From contig CAZGOY010000004.1 in NCBI GenBank assembly GCA_964527565.1, forward strand, positions 1 to 64,000: DNA of 64,000 bases, in the 5' to 3' direction. Both the position numbers and the translations under genes were made by a program. Positions 16,970 to 25,602 of this stretch are shown piece after piece; the first letter of the stretch is position 1, and every line of letters begins with the position of its first letter. The notes under the pieces are model-generated. The model saw only the letters and a list, made by a program, of their open reading frames with translations, was not told the origin of the DNA and did not search any database. This DNA comes from JAGXQV01 sp964527565. Lineage in GTDB: Bacteria; Pseudomonadota; Gammaproteobacteria; Burkholderiales; Sulfuricellaceae.

Positions 16970-17191
16970 TCACCATAAATCCGCATGGCGGGTTTTGCAC
17001 TTTGCGCCATCGCCCTCCATCCATTCTAAGAGTGCATCAATCAAGGCAACCACCTTGTCGTCCGCCAAGTTGTTGCCGGACTTGAGCCATGCGTTGAATT
17101 GGCCGCGATTGACTCCGGCAGCACTCGCCAGACGGGCTTGGGAAATTAACGGACACGCTTCGAGGAGTTGCCTGATTTCTTGATTGACCAT
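16970..17191 (-). CDS. Small HTH-like protein
   Basis: 73 aa from ATG 17191 (MVNQEIRQLL). The segment PLISQARLASAAGVNRGQFNAWLKSGNNLADDKVVALIDAL reads as a helix-turn-helix of the Cro/XRE type with a following helix. No clear ribosome site; an ATG at 17218 (MLSQVLFHLM) is also in frame. It is divergent from the RES-Xre toxin-antitoxin pair 88 bp away and may regulate it (inference). Confidence 0.45.
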   Translation of the reverse strand: MVNQEIRQLLEACPLISQARLASAAGVNRGQFNAWLKSGNNLADDKVVALIDALLEWMEGDGAKCKTRHADLW

Positions 17192-17278
17192 TAGGTGAAA
17201 TAGGACTTGACTTAACACCCGGACAGGCCAAAATTACACAACCCCCACGACATCTGTCCTTTTCAGGAGGGTCTGACT

Positions 17279-17689
17279 ATGCTTGGCACTATCCAAACAC
17301 CAACCGAGAAATCGAAATGGACTCCCCCAATTGCCCGCCAACTCATCAAGGATGGCTTGAGTTATGGTGAATTCGAAGGCTTGCAGACGCATCTTTCGCT
17401 CCCGGCTGCGCAACTCGCCGAGTTGACGGGTATGCATCCGCGCACCTTGCAGCGGCGGCGCAAGGAGGGGGTGTTTACCTTTGTGGAATCAGACCGGCTT
17501 TTCCGTTATCTGGATTTATTCCAGCGCGCCAGTGCGGCGTTGGAAAGCGAGGATGCGGCGGCGGCTTGGCTAAAGCGCGCCAACCCTTACTTCGACGGGC
17601 TGTCGCCGTTGGAGTATGCCGCGACGGAGCCGGGTTATCAGGAATTGCTGCTGGATATCGAAAGTATCGCGGACGACAGTTTTGGTTAG
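17279..17689 (+). CDS. Xre/ParS/MbcA-type antitoxin (DUF2384)
   Basis: 136 aa. N-terminal HTH-like region (LPAAQLAELTGMHPRTLQRRRKEGVFTFVESDRLFRYLDLF) followed by the DUF2384 toxin-binding domain, with AAAAWLKRANPYFDGLSPLEYAATEPGYQELLLDI. These antitoxins block RES-domain NAD-degrading toxins and autoregulate. The ATG has a strong AGGAGG site. The toxin gene follows after 25 bp. Confidence 0.85.
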   Translation: MLGTIQTPTEKSKWTPPIARQLIKDGLSYGEFEGLQTHLSLPAAQLAELTGMHPRTLQRRRKEGVFTFVESDRLFRYLDLFQRASAALESEDAAAAWLKRANPYFDGLSPLEYAATEPGYQELLLDIESIADDSFG

Positions 17690-17714
17690 GTCTTGATGGG
17701 GATAGGGGGACGGC

Positions 17715-18239
17715 ATGGAAATGACGCTATTTGGTGTTCAAAAAGCTTCCGGGGCAAGCTGTCCTCCCAATCAACACACCAACCGGGGCGGACGCTGGCA
17801 TACCGGCCCAAGGCTTATCCGTTACCTCGCCGAATCGCCTGCGCTGGCTGTTCTGGAATTCCTCAAGGGCAAGATGACCCAGCTCAATGCGGGCGAGTTC
17901 AGCCACGGCAATTTCGTGCTGACCAGTTGGACTCTCGACATTGATCCCGCGCTGACCCCGTTTATCAAACTCGCAGATTTGCCTTTGGGCTGGCAGCATA
18001 TCCCCTACCGGCGTTCGACCGCGACTCAGGATTTGGGCAACGCTTGGCTGGCAAGTGGGCGCTCGCTCGCGCTCAAAGTCCCCAGCGCGGCATTGCCGCC
18101 CGGCATGGGCTGGAATTTTCTGGTTAATCTGGCTCATCCGGATTTCCCCGCCCCGCTTCCGGCGGAATGCGTAACTGCCACCCCATTCGAGTTGCCTTTT
18201 TACTTGGGGAACCACCGTTATTTAGGCGATCCCGAATAG
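17715..18239 (+). CDS. RES-domain toxin with altered N-terminus
   Basis: 174 aa. From residue 24 on it is a standard RES domain: GGRWHTGPRLIRYLAESPALAVLEFL (the Arg, Glu and Ser that name the family) through GNAWLASGRSLALKVPSAALPPGMGWNFLVNLAHPDFP. RES toxins deplete NAD. The first ~23 residues (MEMTLFGVQKASGASCPPNQHTN) do not look like the usual WRI...SGxGA strand, and part of that DNA matches the hairpin repeat near 11888-11905, so the 5' end may have been replaced and the toxin weakened. A GGGGA ribosome site precedes the ATG. Confidence 0.75.
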   Translation: MEMTLFGVQKASGASCPPNQHTNRGGRWHTGPRLIRYLAESPALAVLEFLKGKMTQLNAGEFSHGNFVLTSWTLDIDPALTPFIKLADLPLGWQHIPYRRSTATQDLGNAWLASGRSLALKVPSAALPPGMGWNFLVNLAHPDFPAPLPAECVTATPFELPFYLGNHRYLGDPE

Positions 18240-18346
18240 CAGCCCTTTCATGCCAAGTGCGTGCGCCGACAAAGGTCACGGTGCCAGTTCAGGGCTTCAC
18301 CGGACATTTTGGGATGGCGCCTGGGATGGAGAAAAGAACGTGCCGC

Positions 18347-18682
18347 TCATATTTTTCCGTCATCCTGGTTTTCCGGCACGTACACCATCGAGCCGTCCTT
18401 CATGCGGTAGGCGATGCCGGCTTTTTCGCCGTCGCCGCTGCCGATGCTGCCGTTGGCCTTGTAGTGCTCGATCTTTTCGCCTTTTTTCACCACCATTTCC
18501 ATGCTCGGCTTGCCGGGGTCGGTGATGACCGTGACGTCCTGCTTGCTGAAGGGATTGAGCAGGGGATTTTTTGCCACGGTGATGAGCAGCGCGGCGATGA
18601 TGACCAGGAAGATGTCGATGATGTTGACCACCGAGAGGATGGGGTCTTCGGTTTCCGGTTCGTGCAGGAGTTTCAGGCTCAT
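18347..18682 (-). CDS. DUF2149 protein (HmuV-like)
   Basis: 111 aa. An N-terminal ETEDPILSVVNIIDIFLVIIAALLITVAKNP segment gives one transmembrane helix, followed by a small periplasmic domain (VTVITDPGKPSMEMVVKKGEKIEHYKA). The topology is that of ExbD/TolR-like partners, and DUF2149 proteins are encoded with MotA/TolQ/ExbB-type channels, CobN-like chelatases and TonB receptors, as in hmu haem loci. It overlaps the channel gene by 4 nt (ATGA), with the start set at 18682. Confidence 0.8.
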   Translation of the reverse strand: MSLKLLHEPETEDPILSVVNIIDIFLVIIAALLITVAKNPLLNPFSKQDVTVITDPGKPSMEMVVKKGEKIEHYKANGSIGSGDGEKAGIAYRMKDGSMVYVPENQDDGKI

Positions 18683-19164
18683 GCCGCGCTCCCTTCGCGC
18701 AGGGCGGCGATTTCCAGGAGTTCCTCGGCCAGCCAGCGGCGGCGCACGTTGACCACCCAATAGGTGATGGAGGCGGCGATCAGGGCGAGGATGACGGCGG
18801 AGAAGGCGACCGTCAGGTTTTCCGAGACCTGCGCGAGGTTGCCGTCGGAGAGGGATTTGAGCGCCGGTCCCATGGGGATCATGGTCGCCACCAGCCCGAG
18901 CATGGGCGCCACGCGGCTGGCGATGCGGGGAATTTCCAGGAATTTGTGGGCGAGCAGGTCGAGTTCGTCGGCGGACAGCAGGGGGCTGCCGCGAAAGGCG
19001 TGGAGCAGCGGGCGTCCCGCTCCCTTGCGCCGCTGCAAGGCGAGCACGGCGAATTCGCCGAGCACCCAGAAGGCGTAGAGGAACAGCAGGGCGATGATGG
19101 CGAGGGTGGGGAGCAGGAAGAATTGCCCCAACTGGTACATGGTGGTTTCGATTTGGGATTGCAT
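18679..19164 (-). CDS. MotA/TolQ/ExbB-type proton channel (HmuU-like)
   Basis: 161 aa. Transmembrane helices near residues 14-36, 88-105 (SRVAPMLGLVATMIPMGPAL, the family's conserved third-segment motif) and 118-138 (LTVAFSAVILALIAASITYWVV). It is shorter than ExbB (about 240 aa) but typical of the channel subunit in CobN-linked loci. With the DUF2149 protein it should form a PMF-driven complex that energises a dedicated TonB receptor. It is first of the two-gene pair and follows the damaged receptor genes on the same strand. Confidence 0.8.
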   Translation of the reverse strand: MQSQIETTMYQLGQFFLLPTLAIIALLFLYAFWVLGEFAVLALQRRKGAGRPLLHAFRGSPLLSADELDLLAHKFLEIPRIASRVAPMLGLVATMIPMGPALKSLSDGNLAQVSENLTVAFSAVILALIAASITYWVVNVRRRWLAEELLEIAALREGSAA

Positions 19165-19202
19165 GGGTTTACTCCTTGGTTGTGAAACGAATAATCAGTC
19201 CT

Positions 19203-19350
19203 AACCTGAACATTTCATAAAAACTCCGCCTTGCCGGTAGGAGGGGCCTTGGCCCCGAGCTTTTCCGTCCAGCCACGAAAAAATCAAAACCTCGGGGGCA
19301 AGCTCCCTCCTACACGGTTCGGCGGCATTCATGAAATATCCGGGCTAAGT
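19203..19350. repeat. Long palindromic repeat (about 145 bp)
   Basis: Left end reads CCTGAACATTTCATAAAA then CTCCGCC; right end reads GGCGGCATTCATGAAATATC then CGGGC, its inverted partner. An inner pair GTAGGAGGGGCCTTGGCCCC and GGGGGCAAGCTCCCTCCTAC resembles REP/BIME units of other gammaproteobacteria and betaproteobacteria. It occupies the gap between the ExbB-like gene and the shortened TonB receptor. Confidence 0.65.
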
Positions 19351-19352
19351 CC

Positions 19353-20336
19353 TCACCACTTCCCTTCGAGCGAGGCCAGCCAAGTGCGCTGGCCGCGTTC
19401 GCCGGTGGCGAGCGTCCAGGCGTCGGACGCGGAGTAGGCGCTGCTCGCGCGCCGCGTATCCTCGCGCAGCAGGTTTTGCGCGCTGAGGCGCAGGTTCAGC
19501 GCGGGCGTGAGGCGGCGCACCAGGTGGGCGTCGAGCAGGGTGCGGGCGCGCGTCGCGGCTTCCAGTTCGCCGTTGCGCTCACCCCGGTTCCGGTAGTAGC
19601 TCGGCCACAGCGTCAGGTTGGCATCGCTGCTTTTCCAGGTGAAGCGCGGGGAAAGGATGAATTCGTCGAGGGTGTAGGGGCTGCTTTCCCGCTCATTGTG
19701 GTTCAGGGTGCCGGACGCCGTCGCGCTGGTGCGCGCGGCCTGCTTTTCCAGCGGCATGCCGTGATGGTTGACGGTGACCGGCAACAGCCAGGAAAAGCCG
19801 CCCTCGCCGCCGCCCCGGCTGGCCGTGAACTGCCCGTTCGGCTCGTCGCCGCGCATTCCCGCCGCCGCCCGCAGCGTTATGGATTCCTTGGGGCGCGCCT
19901 TGCGCATCACCAGGTTGACCGTCACCGGCGCGCCGCCGCCGTGTTCCGCCGAGGCGCCGCGCAGGATTTCGATGCGCTCCAGTTCGCCGGTCGGCTGGCG
20001 TCCCACCATGGTCAGCGCATAGCGGGAATTGGCGGCGGGGCGCTCGCCGTCCACCAGGATTTGCACGGCGTCGCGCCCCATGCCGCGCGCGTTGGCGGAT
20101 GGCGAGCCGTCGCCGCCGTGCTGCCCGGCGTCGATGCCGGGCAGCTTGCCGATCACCTCGCCGATGGTCAGGCCGCCGAGGGCCTCGATTTCCTGGCGGT
20201 CGATCACCGTCTTCTGCGCCACGGCGGCATGGCGCTCGGCCAGCGCGTCCTGCGTGGCGGTGACGGTGACTTCCTTCAACTGGACCGGCGCCGGGTCGGC
20301 GGCGAGGACTGGGGTAAGGAGCATGGATAGCGACAT
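19353..20336 (-). pseudogene. TonB-dependent receptor with large internal deletion
   Basis: 327 aa versus roughly 650 in the family. Signal peptide (MSLSMLLTPVLAADP), TonB box (LKEVTVTATQD) and a complete plug (IGEVIGKLPGIDAG, ANARGMGRDAVQILVDGERP, VNLVMRK) are present, then only a few barrel strands before the frame jumps in phase to terminal strands (RARTLLDAHLVRRLTPALNLRLSAQNLL ... TWLASLEGKW). About half the barrel is missing, so a functional channel is unlikely. The start is placed at 20336; the frame is open far upstream only by chance. The AbrB-VapC genes start 68 bp upstream on the other strand. Confidence 0.65.
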
Positions 20337-20403
20337 GCCTTGTATCGCATTCCTTACCGATCTAAAATAGAAACGTGCAAACAACTTTGACAGGAGTTCC
20401 CTC

Positions 20404-20661
20404 ATGCTCGCCACGCTCACCAGCAAGGGGCAGATCACGCTGCCCGCCCCGATCCGCGCCGCGCTCAAGCTCGATGTCGGCACGCTCCTCGACTTTACCT
20501 TGCAGGATGACGGCTCGATCCACGTTGTGCCCGTCTCGCGCGACCCGCTCGCCGTGAGCGCCGTCCTGCCCAAGCCGCCGCGCGGCCCGGCGAGTGAGGA
20601 GGAAATGCGCAACGCCGTTGCCGGCCGCGCAGCCGCACGATTTGCGCGCAGCCAATCATGA
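20404..20661 (+). CDS. vapB: AbrB/MazE-type antitoxin
   Basis: 85 aa. N-terminal swapped-hairpin DNA-binding domain: MLATLTSKGQITLPAPIRAALKLDVGTLLDF, the AbrB/SpoVT signature, followed by a toxin-binding C-terminus. The ATG has CAGGAG at good spacing. It overlaps the VapC gene by 4 nt (20658-20661), the usual antitoxin-first arrangement, and would autoregulate the pair. Confidence 0.85.
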   Translation: MLATLTSKGQITLPAPIRAALKLDVGTLLDFTLQDDGSIHVVPVSRDPLAVSAVLPKPPRGPASEEEMRNAVAGRAAARFARSQS

Positions 20662-21053
20662 TCGGCCTCGACACCAACGTACTGGTGCGCGTGCTGGTCG
20701 ATGACGGCTCGCGCGACGTGGCGAAGGCGCGCGACTTTGTTGCGGCGCGGGCCGCAGAGGGCCACGATTTCCACGTTGATGCCGTGGTGCTGGCGGAAAC
20801 CGTCTGGGTGCTCGAAACCGTGTTCGGCTATGGCCGTCCCGACATCGCGGCGGCCGTCGGCGCGCTGCTTGGCAACGCCGCCTACATCCTCGACGGGCGC
20901 GCGGCAGTCGCGGCAGCGCTCGCCGGTTTCAGCGCCACGAAGGCGGATTTCTCCGATTGCTTGATCGTCGCGCGCAATACCGCCGCCGCCTGCGATGGTA
21001 CGGCCACACTCGACAAGGCCATGAAGCACCTGCCCGGCGCCCTGCCGGTCTGA
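20658..21053 (+). CDS. vapC: PIN-domain toxin VapC
   Basis: 131 aa, typical length. PIN residues visible: MIGLDTNVLVRVLVDD (Asp5), VVLAETVWVLE (Glu), FSDCLIVARN (Asp) and GTATLDKAMKHLPG (Asp). VapC toxins cleave specific RNAs, often initiator tRNA or rRNA. Complete and probably active. It is inserted between the two parts of the damaged hmu-type locus, on the opposite strand. Confidence 0.85.
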   Translation: MIGLDTNVLVRVLVDDGSRDVAKARDFVAARAAEGHDFHVDAVVLAETVWVLETVFGYGRPDIAAAVGALLGNAAYILDGRAAVAAALAGFSATKADFSDCLIVARNTAAACDGTATLDKAMKHLPGALPV

Positions 21054-21100
21054 CCTGAATATTTCGCAAGGCGGCATTGTTTGCGGCGTAAGGTTGTGTT

Positions 21101-23073
21101 TCATGGCTGAAACCTCGTGATCCGGTTGGCGGGGTGGGTGGCGGTGCGCAGCACGCCGCCCGTCATCGTCAGTGCCAGCAAGGCCAGCCCCAGGAAGGCG
21201 AACGGCGGTGCGGCGGGAGACGGCGGGGCGACGCGCTCCAGCTTCATGCCGCTGATTTGCGGCGGGGGCGGCGGCGCGGCGGCGGCAGCGGCCGCCGGTT
21301 CGGGCAGGGCGGGCGCCTGGATGCCGTAGCCGGGAGCGACGAACTCGTCGAAGGCGCGGTTGTCGGTCTTCACGTCGTGGCGCCTGGCAAGGTCGCGGTA
21401 GCGTTCCTTGAGTTCGCGCACGGTGGCCGGGTCGGCCTGCCAATAGCCCTGGCGCGCGGCTTCGAGCATGCGCTCGATGGTCTGCGCCAGAGCGTGCGGA
21501 TTCTTGGCTTCGAACCACTGCTTGAGGCCGAGCTTGTGCTTGTCGCGCACGTAAACGTCGACGAATTCCTGCCACTGGTCGTCGCGCACGATTTCGCGCG
21601 CTACCGCGTTCCAGCCCCAGAAGTTGTTCATCGAATCGAGCACTTGCAGGGTGCCCGCGTAGCCTTCGGCCATCAGGCCCTTGATGTAGCCGGGGTGGAA
21701 ATTGCGCGTGGCGAGTTCCTTGGCGAGGAAGGCGTCGGCGCCTTCGACCTTGCCCGCACCGCTTTCGCGCAGGTTGGCGATGTACAGTTCCGGCGCCTTG
21801 CCGTCGAGTTGGCGCACCGCCAGGGCGATGCCGCCCAGATACTGGAAGGGGTCGTCGGTGGTGAGCATGCCGTAGAGGTTGGAGGTGCGCGACAACACCG
21901 CACCCTCGGTGCCTTTCAGGTGCTCGGCATAGAGGTTGAGGCCGGTCGCCTTGCCCTCGGCACCGGCGATGCCCTTGCTGCCCCAGGCCGATTCGTCGGT
22001 GCCGTAGCCGAACTGCATGCGTTCCAGGTACAACCGCGCCAGCTTGCGGTCGCCCTCGGCCTTGCCTTTCCAGGTATCGGTGGCGAGCGCGGCGTCGTCC
22101 AGCCCGGTGCCGTAGCGGCCCGATTCCGAGGAGAAAATCCGCGTTTCGGAAGCGGCGCGCGCGGCGGCCTCGGGCACGCCCTGTTTGACTAGGCGGGCGG
22201 CGATTTCCCGGCTGTTGGCGTGCAGCGGGTTGTCCTCCTTCGTCCCGGCATGGCGCGCGGCCAGTTCCCAGTAGGGCTTGCCGAGCATCAGCAGCACCGT
22301 GCCGATGCGGTGCTCTTCGCGCGGCGCCTTGCCGAAAGTGTGCAGCCCCAGCGGCTGGGCGGTCTGCGCCAGTTCGTGGAGGTGGGTGTGCAGGGCGTCG
22401 GCGAAGGCGGGGAAATCGGCGGCGATGCGTTTGTCGTCCCAGCCCAGGTCCTTGTCGATGCGCTCTTTTTTTACCGCGCCGAGCAGGTCGGCCTTGAGCC
22501 GGTCGCGCACCGCGCCCTCGAATTGCGCCAGCCAGGCGTGCAGCAGGTCGTGGATGCGCACGGTGGTGTCGTGCAGACCGGCGGGGGCGAAGGGCGGGGT
22601 CTGGTGGGTGACGGTCACCGCGCGTCCGCGCCGCTTGGCCTGCAAGGCTTCGCCGATGTTGTCGACGATGTAGGGATAGACCACCGGCACGTCGCCCACC
22701 GCCAGCAGCGGGTAATCGGAAACCGCCAGCCCGCGCTCCTTGCCGGGTAGCCATTCCTGGGTGCCGTGGGTGCCGAAGTGCACCAGCGCGTGCGCGCCGA
22801 AAGCTTCCCGCGCCCACAGGTACTGGGCGAGGTAGGCGTGCGAGGGAATCGACTTGGTGGAGTGGTAAAGGGATTTTTCCTTGTCTTCCCATTTCTCCCA
22901 CGTAATAGGGCAGTGCCAGCGCGCCGACGGCTTCGATGCGAACGATGAGGTCGTCGATGAAGCCGGTCTGCTCGGCGGCGATGTAAGCCTGGTGCAGGGC
23001 AATGGCGATCACCGGCGGGCGCTTGGCCGCGTCCACGCCCTTCCAGCGCAGATAGGCCGCCGGGTCGACGCCG
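21101..23073 (-). pseudogene. CobN/HmuS-like chelatase, internally deleted and frameshifted
   Basis: Two pieces of a CobN-family protein. The N-terminal piece (about 22905-23073) reads VDAAKRPPVIAIALHQAYIAAEQTGFIDDLIVRIEAVGALALPYYV. The main piece (21101 to about 22905, about 600 codons, another frame) begins WEKWEDKEKSLYHSTKSIPSHAYLAQYLWAREAFG and runs through HFGTHGTQEWLPGKERGL to a C-terminal Ala/Pro linker and a transmembrane anchor (FAFLGLALLALTMTGGVL). Family members are about 1,200-1,400 aa, so several hundred residues are missing at the junction near 22905. A membrane-anchored C-terminus and the TonB/ExbB/DUF2149 context fit HmuS-type haem chelatases better than aerobic cobalt chelatase. 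Confidence 0.7.
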
Positions 23074-24498
23074 CTGCTGTCGAGCTGCGCGCCGTTGTGC
23101 TCTACCCCGGCGCGGGCGCTCCAGCCGTCCCCCGCCTGCCAGTCGAGACGCGATGCCACGGTGGTTTCCGGGCGATTCGCCAGATCCTTGCCGGTGGCCT
23201 TGTCGCGCGTGTCGAGCAGGGTGATGTCGGTATTCCAGCTCACGCCGCGCGCCACCTCCAGGGTGAAGCCGGTTTCCACCCCGCTGACGCGCGCCTCAAA
23301 GACGTTGTCGTAGAGGTAGGTGCGGCGCGGCCCTACGACGCTGAGTAGTCGGTAGGTGATGAGGTTTTCCAGCTCGGTGTGGAAAGCCGTGCCGCGCAGC
23401 GACAGGGCGCCGCGCTTCCAGTCGGCGGAAATCTCCAGGGAATCGGATTTTTCCGGTTTGACGGCGGCGTTGCCGAGGAAAGTGTGCGGCCCTTCCGCGC
23501 CGACGTAGCTGGGCGATATCTGCTTCAGCGTGGGCGCCTTGAAGGCATGGCCGTAACCGCCCTTGACCACCAGTTCCGGGCTGGCTTCCCACACCAGATA
23601 GAGGCGCGGGCTGGTTTCGCTGCCGAAATATTCGTGGTGGTCGACGCGTACCCCGGCGGTGAGCGTGAGCTGCTTGCCCAGGGCGAATTCGTCCTGCGCG
23701 AAAACCGCCTTGTGCGTGGCGTCGTCCTGGCCGTTCCTCAAGCCGCTGTTCTTCAGCGTCTCCTCGCGCGTTTCCGCGCCGACGGTGAGCAGGTGGCCGC
23801 CCAGTTTGAGCGCCGCGAAGCCGTCCAGCACCGCGTCGCTGATGTTTTGCGGGCGCGTGGCGGCCACGCCGTTGGTGCGCGAGTTGGTGATGTCGATCTC
23901 GCTGCGGTGTGCGCTTCCTTGCCCTCGATCTCCGAATAGCGCCGGTCTTCCTTCATGGGAATGGCGGCGTTGCGCGAGGTGTCGCCGGTCAGGCGCAGGG
24001 TCAGCCTGTCGCCGAGCGGCCCACCGGCGAACAGCGAGGCGCGGTGGCCGCCCCCGCCGTCGCCGCCGCTCAGGCCGGAAGCGGAAAGCAGCGCCGAACC
24101 GCTCCAACTGTCTTTGGGCTGGCGGGTAATCAGGTTCATCACCCCGCCTAGCGCCTCGGAACCGTACAGCGTGGACATCGGCCCGCGGATCACCTCGATG
24201 CGCTCGACCGCCACGACCGGCAGCCAGCCGTACTGGTAATCGGAATGGCCGACCATGTCGTCGGAAGGCGAAATCCGCCGCCCGTCGATCAGCGTCAGCG
24301 TGTGCCGCCCCTCCAACCCGCGCAGCGCCAGAGTCTTGCGCCCGCCGACCTGGCGCGGCGAGAGCGTGATGCCCGGCGTGCCGCGCACCGCGTCGAGCAG
24401 GTCGGCGGCATTGCGGGTTTCCAGCTCTTCGCGCGTGACCACCGACATCGAAGCCGGCGCGGTGCGGGTGTCGTGCTCGGACAGCGTGGCGCTGATCT
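23074..24498 (-). pseudogene. TonB-dependent receptor (HmuR/BtuB-like), broken at both ends and frameshifted
   Basis: The plug is clear: TAPASMSVVTREELETRNAADLLDAVRGTPGI, GGRKTLALRGLEGRHTLTLIDG, ERIEVIRGPMSTLYGSEALGGVMNLITR. The barrel follows (LTLRLTGDTSRN ... YSEIEGKEAHT), then a one-base shift near 23910 moves it into another frame (SEIDITNSRTNGVAATRPQN ... LYLVWEASPELVVKGGYGHAFKAPTLKQ). The signal peptide and TonB box are absent: homology stops at 24498, where foreign-looking DNA begins. At the other end the barrel fuses in frame to the CobN fragment near 23073. This is the receptor of the hmu-type locus, now inactive unless the assembly is wrong here. Confidence 0.7.
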
Positions 24499-24840
24499 TA
24501 TTTGTTTGTGTCAATCTCGCTGAAGCGTGGCGTAAATTGACACTCCAAAAGAATGCCGGTAGCCTCCCCAACGCACATTGAAACGAAAATAACCGACAAT
24601 GCACGTTCCGCTTCCACAGGAAAGATAGCGTTTTTATGAAATGTTCGGGTTAAACCACTTTCCAATGCCCAGCAGCGATTGCGAGCTTGAGTGGCAGGTT
24701 GCCTACGAGATATGCCGCCAACGTTGGCGGCGCGACCCTGGTTTTCGGCTCGTATGCAGCGCAACAACCCTGACCCGATGTGCCCGCGGCTTGGTGAGTG
24801 AACGGTGCGGCGGCAATAAGGTGGAAAGGAATTGAGCACC
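24499..24840. other. Non-coding stretch replacing the receptor 5' end; holds a repeat half-copy
   Basis: No supported gene. Near 24508-24533 the words TGTCAAT and ATTGACA face each other, possibly the footprint of an insertion element. At 24629-24655 a half-copy of the palindromic repeat reads TTTTTATGAAATGTTCGGG followed by TTAAACC. A start codon region for the receptor (signal peptide, Fur box) is missing, so the original 5' DNA has been lost. Confidence 0.5.
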
Positions 24841-25329
24841 ATGAGTACGTTCGCTATCGAAAGCATTGCCGCCCTGATTCAGCGTGGCGAGACCGATGTC
24901 GCCCTTGCCGCAAGCATCGCCGCAACCGATGCCGCGCCAAACGATGCCGATGCCTGGGCAATCCGTGCATTTGTCGAAGAGCAACTGGAACAATTCGATG
25001 CCGCCGATGCCAGCATTACCCGCGCCTGGACGCTCGAAAATTCTTCCGATTTTCAATTCAAGCGTGCCAGTATTCGCCTTAAGGCCGGACACCTCCACGC
25101 CGCGCTTACCGATGCCCTGGCCGTAACCGAGATCAACGAGCCGTTCTTTGTTGAGGAATCCTTGCTACTGGTTGCTGAAACGCAACGTCGTCTTGGTCTG
25201 TGGACGGAAGCCTTGGCTACTTGCCGAAAATTGCCTGAAACAGCGGAGTATTGGGCGGGAGGACTGATTTCAGCGCGAGATATCCGTTTGCAGTGTGAGC
25301 GGATGGCGATTCAGAAGAAGGCGGCATAA
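24841..25329 (+). CDS. TPR-like protein
   Basis: 162 aa, soluble, helical, Ala-rich. Pairs of helices of TPR type: RGETDVALAASIAATDAAPNDADAWAIRAFVEEQLEQFDAADASITRAW and SIRLKAGHLHAALTDALAVTEI, then LLLVAETQRRLGLWTEALATCRKL. The ATG at 24841 has AAAGGA 10 nt upstream; a TTG three codons earlier is too close to that site. The gene is bracketed by inverted half-copies of the palindromic repeat (24629-24655 and 25338-25364), so it may have arrived as a small cassette. Protein-protein interaction role only. Confidence 0.6.
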   Translation: MSTFAIESIAALIQRGETDVALAASIAATDAAPNDADAWAIRAFVEEQLEQFDAADASITRAWTLENSSDFQFKRASIRLKAGHLHAALTDALAVTEINEPFFVEESLLLVAETQRRLGLWTEALATCRKLPETAEYWAGGLISARDIRLQCERMAIQKKAA

Positions 25330-25337
25330 GGAAATAG

Positions 25338-25364
25338 CCTGATCATTTCATAAAAACGCCGCCC
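25338..25364. repeat. Half-copy of the palindromic repeat
   Basis: GCCTGATCATTTCATAAAAA followed by CGCCGCC matches the left end of the element at 19203 and is inverted relative to the half-copy at 24629-24655. It supplies the stop codon of the gene fragment read on the minus strand. Confidence 0.55.
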
Positions 25365-25570
25365 CGAATCCCAGTAGCCGCACTTTTGCGCGGAATTTGT
25401 CGAGATGTTCGCTACGTACCGCCAGGGTTTTAGGCCCGGCGCGCAGGCATAGCGCGGCGGTTTCCTTGTGGGCGGCAATAGTGTCGGTGATTTCACTGTC
25501 CCGGCATTCGATGAGCACTGCTGCGGCCCCGATTTTATGCGGGCGGCCCGCTGCTCGCCATGGGGGCGGC
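25348..25570 (-). pseudogene. C-terminal gene fragment, family not recognised
   Basis: A protein-like reading frame without a start: GAAAVLIECRDSEITDTIAAHKETAALCL then RAGPKTLAVRSEHLDKFRAKVRLLGFG, ending in a stop formed by the palindromic repeat. Codon choice looks coding, but the upstream part is lost. Function cannot be told. Confidence 0.35.
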
Positions 25571-25602
25571 CAAAATCATGCGGCTGGCCCTGCATCGCGG
25601 CC

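Noticed and set aside
19353..24107. One giant 1584-aa protein on the minus strand
   Set aside because: It joins frames of a TonB receptor, CobN fragment, antisense of CobN and VapC, and a second receptor. Only segments are homologous, so it was split into separate genes and pseudogenes.
24498..24866. 122-aa minus-strand frame upstream of the receptor
   Set aside because: No homology-like sequence, overlaps the TPR gene start and the repeat half-copy; judged non-coding.
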